Shown here: one piece after another, positions 41,623 to 50,252 of the stretch
How positions within the stretch are numbered: the stretch's first letter is position 1
Layout of the letters: each line of letters starts with the position of its first letter
NCBI RefSeq assembly: GCF_900167445.1
Contig: NZ_FUZT01000012.1
Span: 62,001-126,000, forward strand
Direction: 5' to 3'
From: Maledivibacter halophilus
Lineage (GTDB): Bacteria; Bacillota; Clostridia; Peptostreptococcales; Caminicellaceae
DNA: 64,000 nt
Notes under the pieces: model-generated
Databases searched by the model: none
Told to the model about the DNA's origin: nothing
The model's input: only the letters and a program-made list of their open reading frames with translations
Translations under genes and position numbers: made by a program

Positions 41623-41719
41623 ACTAAGGACCGATATTAAGAATTCAAAGGTAAAGATTAAAGACCAAGGGTATAAAGCTTAATGATGTCCAAAGTATTA
41701 AATAGACCTAAATTATTAG

Positions 41720-41765
41720 ACCTTGTAAATTAGTCAAAACGCTATCTACAAGGTTCTTTTAAATT
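41720..41765 (+). terminator. Terminator after the gene remnant
   Basis: ACCTTGTA (41720-41727) pairs with TACAAGGT (41747-41754), followed by TCTTTTAAATTTTT. Confidence 0.75.
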
Positions 41766-41847
41766 TTTATGATGTACAAATTAAGTTTTAAGATTGTTTT
41801 ACTATAGAAGTAAGAAAGTATAGAATTTATTTATAGGAAGTGATTTA

Positions 41848-42165
41848 ATGAAAAAGAATAAAAGACTTATAAATAGACCCTTTATACTGGGAAGTCTAAT
41901 ATTAATAATAGTCGTAATAATATCTTTAATATTGAATGATTGGAATATAATTATAACAATATCTGGGTCATTGGGAAGTATATGTTTTATAATAGCAGCA
42001 GCGTTACTAGGAGTATTTGTAAGTGCTAATCAACAAAGGGCGAATTTTAACATGACTGAAAATAAAGATAGAATAAAGAAAAATGAAATAGCCACATATT
42101 TATTTCTTTTAGGAACACCTAATATTATTGGAGCGGTGATAGTAATTATTAATAGCAAAAGATAA
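41848..42165 (+). CDS. Small two-to-three-span membrane protein (DUF5316-like)
   Basis: 105 residues with three hydrophobic segments (about 12-30, 33-55 and 83-102) and a polar loop rich in Asn, Lys and Arg before the last. The length and pattern resemble DUF5316 proteins of Firmicutes, but the match is tentative. No function is known. It lies 48 nt upstream of the GH18 gene and may be cotranscribed with it. Confidence 0.6.
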   Translation: MKKNKRLINRPFILGSLILIIVVIISLILNDWNIIITISGSLGSICFIIAAALLGVFVSANQQRANFNMTENKDRIKKNEIATYLFLLGTPNIIGAVIVIINSKR

Positions 42166-42213
42166 ATAGATAGTTTAGATTAATAATGACTAATGTAAGA
42201 AGGGGGATATTTT

Positions 42214-43902
42214 TTGAAAAAAAATAATATATCTATAGTTGTTTTTTTGTTTATAACCTTTATTATGTTTATGTTTATTGTATATAATACTAATTTTGAA
42301 TCTAAACCTGTGATAAGTGGCTTTGAGGATAAAGAGCTAATAATAAAAAAGCCTAATTCTATTATTAAGTATAATAGTAAAGACAATGATTTTATGTTAG
42401 ATAGTGATAAAACAATTTACCTATCTACTGATATACTTTCTGAAGATTTAGGGGTGAAAGTTCATTTTGATCCTCGACATAATATAGCTGTAATAACTAC
42501 CTTAGATAGGGTTATAAGATTTTATGGGAATACTGATAAAGTTAAAGTAAATAATAAAGAAGCAGATTATATTAAATCAATGATTATGAATGGTGAAAAG
42601 CCTTTAATTCCAATAAATCAAATAAAAGAAGATTTAAAAATTGAAAATAAATTTTTTCCAGAGACTAATACCATAGTTGTTAAAAGTTTATATGATGATG
42701 AAATAATAGGAAAAATAGATAGGGACAATGTAATATTAAAAAAAGATATAAAAATTTGGTCCAAAGTCATAAGAGGAATAAATAAAGGAGAAGAGGTACA
42801 AATAATTGGAGAAGCTGATGATTGGATAAAGATCTTGACCCATGATGGAAAGGTAGGCTTTGTAAAGAAAAAACTTATTACCAATATAGAAGAGATCGTT
42901 GGAATAAAGCCTGAAAAAAATAATCCTATTTGGAAGCCTGAAAAGAATAAAATAATACTTACATGGGAAAGTGTATATTCTAGAAATCCGGATACAAGCA
43001 AGATAAAGGATATGGATGGTTTAAATGTGATATCTCCCACATGGATACACCTGATTGGAGCCGATGGAAAATTAAATCATAATATAGGAAAAGATTATAT
43101 TAACTGGGCTAAGAAAAGGGGCTATAAAATTTGGGCTCTGTTTTCAAACTCCTTTGATCCAAAGCTAACAGATAAATTTTTAAATAATTCATTGGCCAGA
43201 GAAAGGGTTATTAATGACTTATTAAATCTTATAAAAGACAATAATCTGGATGGAATCAATATAGATTTTGAAAATGTATATTTAAAAAATAAGGAATTAC
43301 TTGTTCAATTTATAAGGGAAATGACTCCAGTATTTCATGAAAATAATTTAGTAGTATCTATAGATGTAACTGTAATAGGAGGAAGTGATACTTGGTCAAG
43401 ATTTCTAGATAGAAAGGCATTGGGCGAAGTAGTAGATTATATGGCGGTAATGACCTATGATGAGCATTGGGCTTCAAGTCCTGTTAGTGGATCTGTAGCT
43501 TCCATAGGGTGGGTTGAAAAGAGTATTGAGAGGATAATTAAAGAAGTGCCGTCAGAAAAGCTCTTATTAGGAGTTCCACTTTATACTAGAATATGGACAG
43601 AAACGCCATCAAGAGAAAGGGCCAATAAGATGTATGTAGAATCAAGGGCAGTACCAATGAAAAATGCCATGAAAATACTTGACAAGGAGAATATTGTTAA
43701 AATATGGGATGAAGGAGCTGGCCAATATTATATAGCCTATATAGAAAATAATAAACTTAATAAAATTTGGTTTGAAAATGCTGAATCTATTAAATTAAAA
43801 ACGGACTTAGTAAAAAAATACAATCTTGCTGGAGTTGCAGCCTGGAGAAGGGGATATGAAACTGAAGAAATATGGAATATAATTGATAAAAATATAAATT
43901 AA
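42214..43902 (+). CDS. GH18-family glycoside hydrolase with SH3 and stalk domains
   Basis: 562 residues from a TTG. An N-terminal membrane anchor (about 6-24) leads to a copper-amine-oxidase-N-like domain (about 65-155, with LDSDKTIYLSTDIL and ETNTIVVKSLY). A bacterial SH3 domain (about 165-225, EEVQIIGEADDWIKI) and a GH18 TIM barrel (about 245-560) follow. The barrel carries the DxxDxDxE signature DGINIDFE with catalytic Glu353. Related YaaH/YdhD-like proteins cleave peptidoglycan N-acetylglucosamine bonds in spores or at the cell surface. The gene is likely for envelope or cortex hydrolysis, like the L,D-transpeptidase nearby. Confidence 0.9.
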   Translation: MKKNNISIVVFLFITFIMFMFIVYNTNFESKPVISGFEDKELIIKKPNSIIKYNSKDNDFMLDSDKTIYLSTDILSEDLGVKVHFDPRHNIAVITTLDRVIRFYGNTDKVKVNNKEADYIKSMIMNGEKPLIPINQIKEDLKIENKFFPETNTIVVKSLYDDEIIGKIDRDNVILKKDIKIWSKVIRGINKGEEVQIIGEADDWIKILTHDGKVGFVKKKLITNIEEIVGIKPEKNNPIWKPEKNKIILTWESVYSRNPDTSKIKDMDGLNVISPTWIHLIGADGKLNHNIGKDYINWAKKRGYKIWALFSNSFDPKLTDKFLNNSLARERVINDLLNLIKDNNLDGINIDFENVYLKNKELLVQFIREMTPVFHENNLVVSIDVTVIGGSDTWSRFLDRKALGEVVDYMAVMTYDEHWASSPVSGSVASIGWVEKSIERIIKEVPSEKLLLGVPLYTRIWTETPSRERANKMYVESRAVPMKNAMKILDKENIVKIWDEGAGQYYIAYIENNKLNKIWFENAESIKLKTDLVKKYNLAGVAAWRRGYETEEIWNIIDKNIN

Positions 43903-43919
43903 AGAGTAGAAAGATCTTT

Positions 43920-43948
43920 AAATGCTCTTTTGTTATAAAAGAGCGTTT
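43920..43948 (+). terminator. Hairpin after the GH18 gene
   Basis: AAATGCTCTTTT (43920-43931) pairs with AAAAGAGCGTTT (43937-43948), loop GTTAT. The stem has one mismatch. It has only a short T run. Confidence 0.65.
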
Positions 43949-44055
43949 AACTTAAATAGAGAGTTTTTGAAAAAAGATTAAAATACTTTTTAATTGTATT
44001 AAGTTTCAAACTGGTATAAAATATGAAATAATACTGATTGTAAGGAGAAAAGAAC

Positions 44056-44454
44056 ATGTTATTTAGATTAATTTTACTTTTTACCATAACTCCAGTTATA
44101 GAACTGCTTTTATTACTTAAATTGTCAAAGATAACTAGTATAATTACGACAATATCTATAGTATTGTTTACGGGAATTATAGGAGCATATTTAGCTAAAA
44201 GTCAAGGAAGGTTAATACTTACTAGACTAAGAATAGAATTAAATGAAGGTAGGATGCCTGGCAATGAACTTTTAAATGGTTTATGTGTTTTAGTTGGAGG
44301 AGCTTTATTACTTACCCCAGGGATTATAACTGACCTATTGGGATTTGTTTTAGTAATACCTGGTACTAGAGAAATCTTTAAAGGAATTATTAAGAAGTTT
44401 CTCTCTAAAAAACTTGAAGATGGGAGTATAAACATACATTATAGACGGTGGTAG
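44056..44454 (+). CDS. fxsA: FxsA family membrane protein
   Basis: 132 residues with three to four hydrophobic segments and the FxsA pattern: LLFTITPVIELLLLLKLSK, then GIIGAYLAKSQGRLILTRL, and ALLLTPGIITDLLGFVLVIPG. The protein is an inner-membrane component. In E. coli the name comes from F-plasmid exclusion of phage T7; the physiological role is not known. The gene precedes the sigma-54 activator by 46 nt. Confidence 0.92.
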   Translation: MLFRLILLFTITPVIELLLLLKLSKITSIITTISIVLFTGIIGAYLAKSQGRLILTRLRIELNEGRMPGNELLNGLCVLVGGALLLTPGIITDLLGFVLVIPGTREIFKGIIKKFLSKKLEDGSINIHYRRW

Positions 44455-44500
44455 CATTATGAAATTTACATCGTGGATGATATAAGGAGGTTGAGGAAAC

Positions 44501-45937
44501 TTGGATCATAAATTCTTGTTAGAAGCAATACTGACTCATCTAGATGAAGGAATATTAGTAGTAGATAATGATGCAAATGTAACCTTTTATAATGAGCCGG
44601 CCACAAGTATTGCAGGAATCTCAAAAGAAGAAGCTATTGGGAAGAATATATTAGAAATTTTTCCGGATTTAGATGATGAAACTAGTTCCTTTTATCATGT
44701 CCTTAAAACCAAAGAACCTATGATTGATTATGTTCAAACCTATTCAAATTATCAGGGAAGACAAGTGACTACAGTAACATCAACTATACCATTATTAAAA
44801 GAAGGAAGGCTTGTAGGTGCTCTTGAAATGTACAGGCCATTTGATTGTGTAAAGGAATTATCTGAAAAAGTTTTAGCATTACAAAAAGAATTATTTAAAA
44901 AGAATACTTGTAAGAACGAATATAAGGGAAATGGTACCCATTATACCTTTGATGATATAATTGGTGAAAATATTCAAATTAAAGAACTAAAGAAAAAAGC
45001 AACTAAAATTGCTGATAGCTTATCACCGATTTTAGTTTATGGTGAAACTGGAACTGGCAAAGAATTACTAGTCCAAGGCATTCACAATGCAAGTATAAAA
45101 AGAAGAAATAAACCTTTTATTGCTCAAAACTGTGCTGCAATACCTAACAGTCTTTTAGAAGGAATACTTTTTGGAACTTCACTTGGAAGCTTTACAGGAG
45201 CAAAGGATAAGCCTGGCTTATTTGAATTAGCTGATGGAGGGACTCTTTTTTTAGATGAAATCAATTCTATGGATATAGAACTTCAGGCTAAGCTTTTAAG
45301 GGTATTACAAGATGGTGTTATTAGAAGAGTAGGTGGGAAAAAAACCCTTGAGGTTGATGTTAGGGTAATAACCTCTACCAATGAAGACCCTGTAAAAGTT
45401 ATGCAGCAAAAAAGGTTAAGAAAAGATTTATATTATAGACTGAATGTTATTGCTTTAGACATACCTCCACTTAGGGAAAGGATGGATGATATAGAAATTT
45501 TAGTAAAAAGTTTTATTGAATTGTATAATAAAAAATTGAATAAAAATGTTTTAGGATTAACAGAAGAATGTATGGATGCAATAAAAAAATATAATTGGCC
45601 AGGAAATGTAAGAGAATTAAAATATACAATCGAGAGTATTATGAATTTTGCTGAAGGAAAAAGAATAGAAGTTGATAATTTACCGTCTCATATAAAACAT
45701 CATAATTATAACTCAAATAAAATTATAGATGAAGATGATAAACAAACGTATCATGAGCTTCCTCCGCTAAAAAAGGCTATATCACAGTATGAAAAAAAAT
45801 TAGTTATAGAGGCTTTAGAAAGATCCGATGGAAACTGTGCTGAAGCTGCAAGGATGCTGAAGGTTCCCAGGCAGACCTTGCATAATAAGGTTAAAAAATA
45901 TGATATAAAAATAAAGTATAAAGTTGAATATATGTAA
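44501..45937 (+). CDS. Sigma-54-dependent activator with PAS sensor (RocR-like)
   Basis: 478 residues from a TTG after AAGGAGG. An N-terminal PAS domain (about 5-115, DEGILVVDNDANVTFYNEPA) leads to a full AAA+ domain: Walker A GETGTGKE (181-188), GSFTGA (229-234, the accepted variant of GAFTGA that contacts sigma-54) and Walker B TLFLDEI, with an RLRKDLYYRLNV arginine region. A Fis-type HTH (CAEAARMLKVPRQTLHNKVKKY) ends the chain. It should activate RNA polymerase with sigma-54 from an upstream site in response to a PAS-bound signal. Two -24/-12 promoters lie downstream (46075 and 52406), before opp and hyp genes, which makes these its likely targets. Confidence 0.93.
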   Translation: MDHKFLLEAILTHLDEGILVVDNDANVTFYNEPATSIAGISKEEAIGKNILEIFPDLDDETSSFYHVLKTKEPMIDYVQTYSNYQGRQVTTVTSTIPLLKEGRLVGALEMYRPFDCVKELSEKVLALQKELFKKNTCKNEYKGNGTHYTFDDIIGENIQIKELKKKATKIADSLSPILVYGETGTGKELLVQGIHNASIKRRNKPFIAQNCAAIPNSLLEGILFGTSLGSFTGAKDKPGLFELADGGTLFLDEINSMDIELQAKLLRVLQDGVIRRVGGKKTLEVDVRVITSTNEDPVKVMQQKRLRKDLYYRLNVIALDIPPLRERMDDIEILVKSFIELYNKKLNKNVLGLTEECMDAIKKYNWPGNVRELKYTIESIMNFAEGKRIEVDNLPSHIKHHNYNSNKIIDEDDKQTYHELPPLKKAISQYEKKLVIEALERSDGNCAEAARMLKVPRQTLHNKVKKYDIKIKYKVEYM

Positions 45938-45967
45938 CAGAAAAGAGACAATGTAAAAAAAATTTTG

Positions 45968-46000
45968 AAAAACGTCCCTAAATTGGGACGTTTTTCCTTT
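45968..46000 (+). terminator. Terminator of the sigma-54 activator gene
   Basis: A perfect stem, AAAAACGTCCC (45968-45978) with GGGACGTTTTT (45985-45995), loop TAAATT, ending in a T-rich stretch. Confidence 0.9.
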
Positions 46001-46073
46001 TGTCTTTTTTAAAAATATATCTTAATAAATCTAATAAACACCATATTACACTATTCATATAATAAATAAAATT

Positions 46074-46090
46074 ATGGCACAGTAATTGCA
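46074..46090 (+). promoter_or_regulatory. Sigma-54 (-24/-12) promoter of the opp operon
   Basis: TGGCAC (46075-46080), five bases, then TTGCA (46086-46090) match the sigma-54 consensus with exact spacing. It lies 185 nt before oppB and just downstream of the activator gene and its terminator. The rest of the 45938-46274 gap holds an orphan ribosome-binding sequence at 46162. Confidence 0.82.
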
Positions 46091-46161
46091 ATAATTGTTT
46101 AAATGTATTAAAAATTAAAAATATAAGAAATATTTAGATTGATATACAAAAATATACTCTG

Positions 46162-46172
46162 AAAGGAGGTGA
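46162..46172 (+). other. Orphan consensus ribosome binding site in the opp leader
   Basis: AAAGGAGGTGA is followed by AAAAAATAGTAATT with no usual start at the right distance. Only a GTG inside the site itself or a non-standard ATA/ATT start would open a frame of about 10-14 codons ending at a TAG near 46211. It could be the start of a leader peptide or a relic. Confidence 0.3.
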
Positions 46173-46274
46173 AAAAAATAGTAATTAATAGGTTTGATTT
46201 AAAATTCAAGTAGTAATAAATAATTTGGATCAAGTTAAAGGATTTAATTTTAAAAATATCATAGGGGGGAAGCA

Positions 46275-47216
46275 ATGACTAAATTTATTCTTAGAAGAAC
46301 AGCATATGGTTTATTAACATGTTTAATTATTGTCACAATAACCTTTTTTCTAATCCATAATATTCCCGGAAGCCCTTTGACAGCAAAAATGGCTGGAAAA
46401 TATCTTCCACAAGAAGCTGTTAAAGCTTTTGAAGAAAAATATGGATTAGATAAACCCTTGATTGTTCAATATGGAATGTTCATGAAACGTTTAGTTTTAG
46501 AAGGTGATTTAGGAGATTCTCTAATTCATGTTGGGAGGTCTGTAAACGAAACTATCAAAGAGCACGCTCCCGTTTCTGCCAGGATTGGATTGCAAGCCAT
46601 TATAATTGAAATGATAATTGGATTGACAATGGGTATTGTTGCAGGGTTTAAAAGAGGGAGTTGGATAGACCAAGCAGTTATGATTGTGGTGATTCTAGGT
46701 ATTTGTGTGCCCAGCTTTGTAGTGGCCACCCTTTTGCAGTATGTATTTGGTGTAAAGCTATCAATTTTTCCTATTTTTGGTTGGGGAGAGTTTGAAAATA
46801 CCATACTTCCTACAATAGCCTTAGCTTTTTATGGTATAGCAATGTTTAGTAAATATATGAGAAATAGTGTGCTAGGAGTGGTTGGTGAAGATTATATATT
46901 GACTGCTAAGGCAAAAGGAGTTTCTCAAACAAATCTTATTATAAAACATATCCTTAGAAATGCCATACTTCCTATAATTACACTATTTGGACCACATCTT
47001 ATGTTTATATTCGCAGGATCATTTGTTATTGAGAAGATATTTTCTGTACCAGGTCTAGGCGCTTATTTTGTATCTTCTGTGGCAAATAATGACTATACTA
47101 TGATATTAGGATTGACTATATTATATTCGGTATTATACATCTTTTCTCTTATTTTAGTTGATATTTTATATGGTATAGCAGACCCAAGAATAAGACTTAC
47201 AAAGGATGATAGATAG
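46275..47216 (+). CDS. oppB: Oligopeptide ABC transporter permease OppB
   Basis: 313 residues and six membrane segments. OppB/DppB motifs: the FILRRTAYGLLTCLIIVTITFFLIH N-terminal helix region (residues 4-28), YLPQEAVKAFEEKYGLDKP in the external domain, and YILTAKAKGVSQTNLIIKHILRNA as EAA loop. It forms the channel with OppC. A GGGGGGAAG site precedes the ATG. It is the first gene of oppBCDFA behind a sigma-54 promoter. Confidence 0.93.
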   Translation: MTKFILRRTAYGLLTCLIIVTITFFLIHNIPGSPLTAKMAGKYLPQEAVKAFEEKYGLDKPLIVQYGMFMKRLVLEGDLGDSLIHVGRSVNETIKEHAPVSARIGLQAIIIEMIIGLTMGIVAGFKRGSWIDQAVMIVVILGICVPSFVVATLLQYVFGVKLSIFPIFGWGEFENTILPTIALAFYGIAMFSKYMRNSVLGVVGEDYILTAKAKGVSQTNLIIKHILRNAILPIITLFGPHLMFIFAGSFVIEKIFSVPGLGAYFVSSVANNDYTMILGLTILYSVLYIFSLILVDILYGIADPRIRLTKDDR

Positions 47217-47226
47217 GAGGGGGACC

Positions 47227-48165
47227 ATGACCGAGAATGTAAAGAGCAGCATGGAACTGACTAGGGACAAATTTGTAATTATTGGATGTAAGGATTTGGA
47301 TGCCGAAAAAATAAACAGACCCAGTATTACCTATTGGCAGGATGTCTGGAGAAGATTTAAGTCAAATAAAGTGGCAATTGGTGCAGCAGTACTTCTTTTG
47401 ATTATTTGTTTATTGTGCATATTTGGACCTACAATTTCGGGATATGAATACGATGCTATGGATACCCAGTCTAGGAATATTTCTCCTAATTCTGAGAACT
47501 GGTTTGGAACAGATGAAATGGGGAGAGATATGTTTGCCAGAGTTTTTATGGGGGGAAGAGTATCTATTATTATAGGTATTGTGTGTACAGCAGTAATGGT
47601 AACAATTGGAGTATTAATTGGTGGAATAGCAGGCTATTTTGGAGGTGTAGTTGATGATGCTTTAATGAGACTTGTTGAGATAATAGGAAGTATTCCAAGA
47701 TTGATTTTTGTAATTTTAATACAGATAATTTTAGGGAGAGGAATGTTTCAGCTGGTATTTGCCCTTACCATATCTGCATGGGGCGGAACAGCAAGATTAG
47801 TTAGAGGACAAATATTACAGTTAAAGGAAATGGAATTTGTATTGGCGGAACACTCTCTAGGGGCTAGTCCTTTTAGAATAATATGGAAGCACTTTATACC
47901 CAATGTTTTAGGAATTATTATAGTAAGGGTCACTTTAGCTGTTCCTATGTTTATATTTGAAGAAGCTTTTCTAAGTTTTGTAGGTTTAGGAATTCAGCCT
48001 CCAGAAACAAGCTGGGGAGCATTAGCATCAACAGCACAGGGTAATCTCATGTTTTACCCATATCAGTTATTTTTTCCATGTCTATTAATAAGTCTAACAA
48101 TGCTTTCCTTTAATTTAATGGGAGATGGTCTAAACGATTCTTTAGATCCTAAATTACGTCAATGA
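47227..48165 (+). CDS. oppC: Oligopeptide ABC transporter permease OppC
   Basis: About 312 residues from ATG 47227, which follows AGGAGGGGG; an earlier in-frame ATG at 47206 lies before that site within oppB. Features: an OppC-type N-terminal cytosolic tail, the FGTDEMGRDMFARVFMGGR external motif, and FVLAEHSLGASPFRIIWKHFIPN as EAA loop. About six membrane segments. Partner of OppB. Confidence 0.93.
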   Translation: MTENVKSSMELTRDKFVIIGCKDLDAEKINRPSITYWQDVWRRFKSNKVAIGAAVLLLIICLLCIFGPTISGYEYDAMDTQSRNISPNSENWFGTDEMGRDMFARVFMGGRVSIIIGIVCTAVMVTIGVLIGGIAGYFGGVVDDALMRLVEIIGSIPRLIFVILIQIILGRGMFQLVFALTISAWGGTARLVRGQILQLKEMEFVLAEHSLGASPFRIIWKHFIPNVLGIIIVRVTLAVPMFIFEEAFLSFVGLGIQPPETSWGALASTAQGNLMFYPYQLFFPCLLISLTMLSFNLMGDGLNDSLDPKLRQ

Positions 48166-48183
48166 TTGTGAGGGTGATATAAT

Positions 48184-49221
48184 ATGGAAAAAATATTAGA
48201 AGTAAAAGACCTAAAAGTATCCTTCCATACATATGCAGGAGAATGCCAGGCTGTTAGAGGAATAAGCTTTCACCTTAACAAGGGAGAGACATTGGCTGTG
48301 GTTGGAGAATCAGGGTGTGGTAAGACTGTCACAGCTAAATCTATTATGAAGCTTCTACCTGTGCCTCCTTCAGAGATTAAGGAAGGATCGGAAATAATAT
48401 TTAAAGATAAAAATTTAGTAAATATGTGTGAAAAGGAACTTAGACTATTAAGAGGATCTGAGATATCTATGATATTTCAAGATCCTATGACGTCTTTGAA
48501 TCCTACTGCAAAGATAGGTAAACAAATAGCTGAAAGTTTAATTATACATAGAGGAATGAATAAGAAGGATGCCTTTAAAGAGGCAGTTAAGATGCTTGAA
48601 TTGGTTAATATACCTAATGCAGATAAAAGAGCTAATCAATATCCCCACGAATTTTCTGGTGGAATGAGGCAAAGGGCTATAATAGCTATAGCATTGGCCT
48701 GCAATCCTAGCATATTAATTGCTGATGAACCTACCACAGCCCTTGATGTAACTATTCAAGCTCAAATAATGGATCTTATCAATGAATTGCAAGAAAAACT
48801 GGATACCGCTGTCATGCTTGTTACCCATGACCTTGGGGTTGTGGCAGATGTAGCTGATAGAATACAAGTTATGTATGCCGGTAAGATTGTTGAAAGGGGA
48901 ACAACCGATGAAATATTTTATAATCCAAAGCATCCCTATACCTGGGCATTACTTCGTTCCGTTCCAAAGCTTTCAACCGAGAATAAAGAGGAATTATATG
49001 CGTTAAAGGGAACTCCACCGGATTTAGTTAATCCTCCAATAGGTTGTCCATTTTCAGCTAGATGTGATTATTGCATGGATATTTGTAAAGAAATCATGCC
49101 TGAGGTAACAAATATAAGTGATACACAAGAAGTATCCTGTTGGCTTCAGCATCCTCTAGCACCAAAAGTTGAGATTCCAGAAGAACTTCGTTATGGGGGT
49201 GAAATAAATGAAGCAAGCTGA
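48184..49221 (+). CDS. oppD: Oligopeptide ABC transporter ATP-binding protein OppD
   Basis: 345 residues with Walker A GESGCGKTV, the MIFQDPMTSLNPT Q-loop, signature FSGGMRQRAIIAIAL, Walker B LIADEPTTALDVT and a C-terminal oligopeptide domain with the Cys-rich CPFSARCDYCMDIC segment, which can hold an Fe-S cluster in this family. It acts as one half of the ATPase pair with OppF. The gene overlaps oppF by 14 nt. Confidence 0.93.
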   Translation: MEKILEVKDLKVSFHTYAGECQAVRGISFHLNKGETLAVVGESGCGKTVTAKSIMKLLPVPPSEIKEGSEIIFKDKNLVNMCEKELRLLRGSEISMIFQDPMTSLNPTAKIGKQIAESLIIHRGMNKKDAFKEAVKMLELVNIPNADKRANQYPHEFSGGMRQRAIIAIALACNPSILIADEPTTALDVTIQAQIMDLINELQEKLDTAVMLVTHDLGVVADVADRIQVMYAGKIVERGTTDEIFYNPKHPYTWALLRSVPKLSTENKEELYALKGTPPDLVNPPIGCPFSARCDYCMDICKEIMPEVTNISDTQEVSCWLQHPLAPKVEIPEELRYGGEINEAS

Positions 49222-50182
49222 TAACGTTTTAATTCAAGTAAAGGACTTAAAAAAATATTTTAAAGTAGGTAGAAAAGCAGTTCTTAAGGCAGTTGATGGA
49301 GTAACCTTTGATATTAAAAAAGGAGAGACCATAGGACTAGTTGGAGAATCCGGATGTGGGAAAACCACCTGTGGAAGAACCGTTATGGGATTATATAAGG
49401 CCACTGGCGGTGAAGTTATATTTGATGGGGTAAATGTACATCATCTAAAGGCTGATGAAAAAAAGGCTTTTACAAGAAAGTCACAAATTATTTTTCAAGA
49501 TCCCTATGCTTCTCTTAATCCCAGAATGACAGTTGGTGATATTGTAGCATCGGGAATTGATATACATAAGATTTATACAGGGAAAAAAAGAATGGATAGA
49601 ATATACGAGCTTCTTAACCTTGTTGGACTTAATAAGGAACATGCATCTAGATTTCCCCATGAATTCTCTGGAGGGCAAAGACAACGTATTGGTATAGCTA
49701 GGGCACTTGCGATGGAGCCTCAGTTTATAGTATGTGATGAGCCTATTTCTGCATTAGATGTATCTATACAAGCCCAAATAGTAAACTTACTTATCAAGCT
49801 TCAAAGAGAATACGGACTAACATATTTATTTATAGCACATGATCTTTCAATGGTTAGACATATATCCGATAGAGTTGGTGTAATGTATTTAGGTAATATG
49901 GTGGAGTTGACATCCAGTAATGAGCTTTATAAAAATCCCCTACACCCATATACAAGTGCTTTAATGACTGCAATTCCAATAGCTGATCCTAAAACAGCCA
50001 GAAGTATTAATAGAGTTAAATTGGAGGGAGAAGTTGCAAGTCCCATTAATCCTAAACCAGGTTGTAAATTTTCCAGTAGATGTAATTATGTAAAGCCGGA
50101 ATGCTTAACATCAACACCTAAGCTTCTTGAAGTAGAAAAGAATCATTTTGTTGCATGTCATTTATTTAATGAAGTCCAATAA
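49208..50182 (+). CDS. oppF: Oligopeptide ABC transporter ATP-binding protein OppF
   Basis: 324 residues. Walker A GESGCGKTT, IIFQDPYASLNPRMTVGDI, signature FSGGQRQRIGIARAL, Walker B VCDEPISALDVS and the C-terminal CKFSSRCNYVKPEC motif. OppF-type proteins characteristically have the KKYFKVGRKAVLKAVDGV opening seen here. Partner of OppD. Confidence 0.93.
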   Translation: MKQADNVLIQVKDLKKYFKVGRKAVLKAVDGVTFDIKKGETIGLVGESGCGKTTCGRTVMGLYKATGGEVIFDGVNVHHLKADEKKAFTRKSQIIFQDPYASLNPRMTVGDIVASGIDIHKIYTGKKRMDRIYELLNLVGLNKEHASRFPHEFSGGQRQRIGIARALAMEPQFIVCDEPISALDVSIQAQIVNLLIKLQREYGLTYLFIAHDLSMVRHISDRVGVMYLGNMVELTSSNELYKNPLHPYTSALMTAIPIADPKTARSINRVKLEGEVASPINPKPGCKFSSRCNYVKPECLTSTPKLLEVEKNHFVACHLFNEVQ

Positions 50183-50252
50183 TTAATAATTTGGTTATTT
50201 TTATATAAATGTTTTTTATAGTTTTGAAAATATAATTTAGAGGGGGAAAAAA

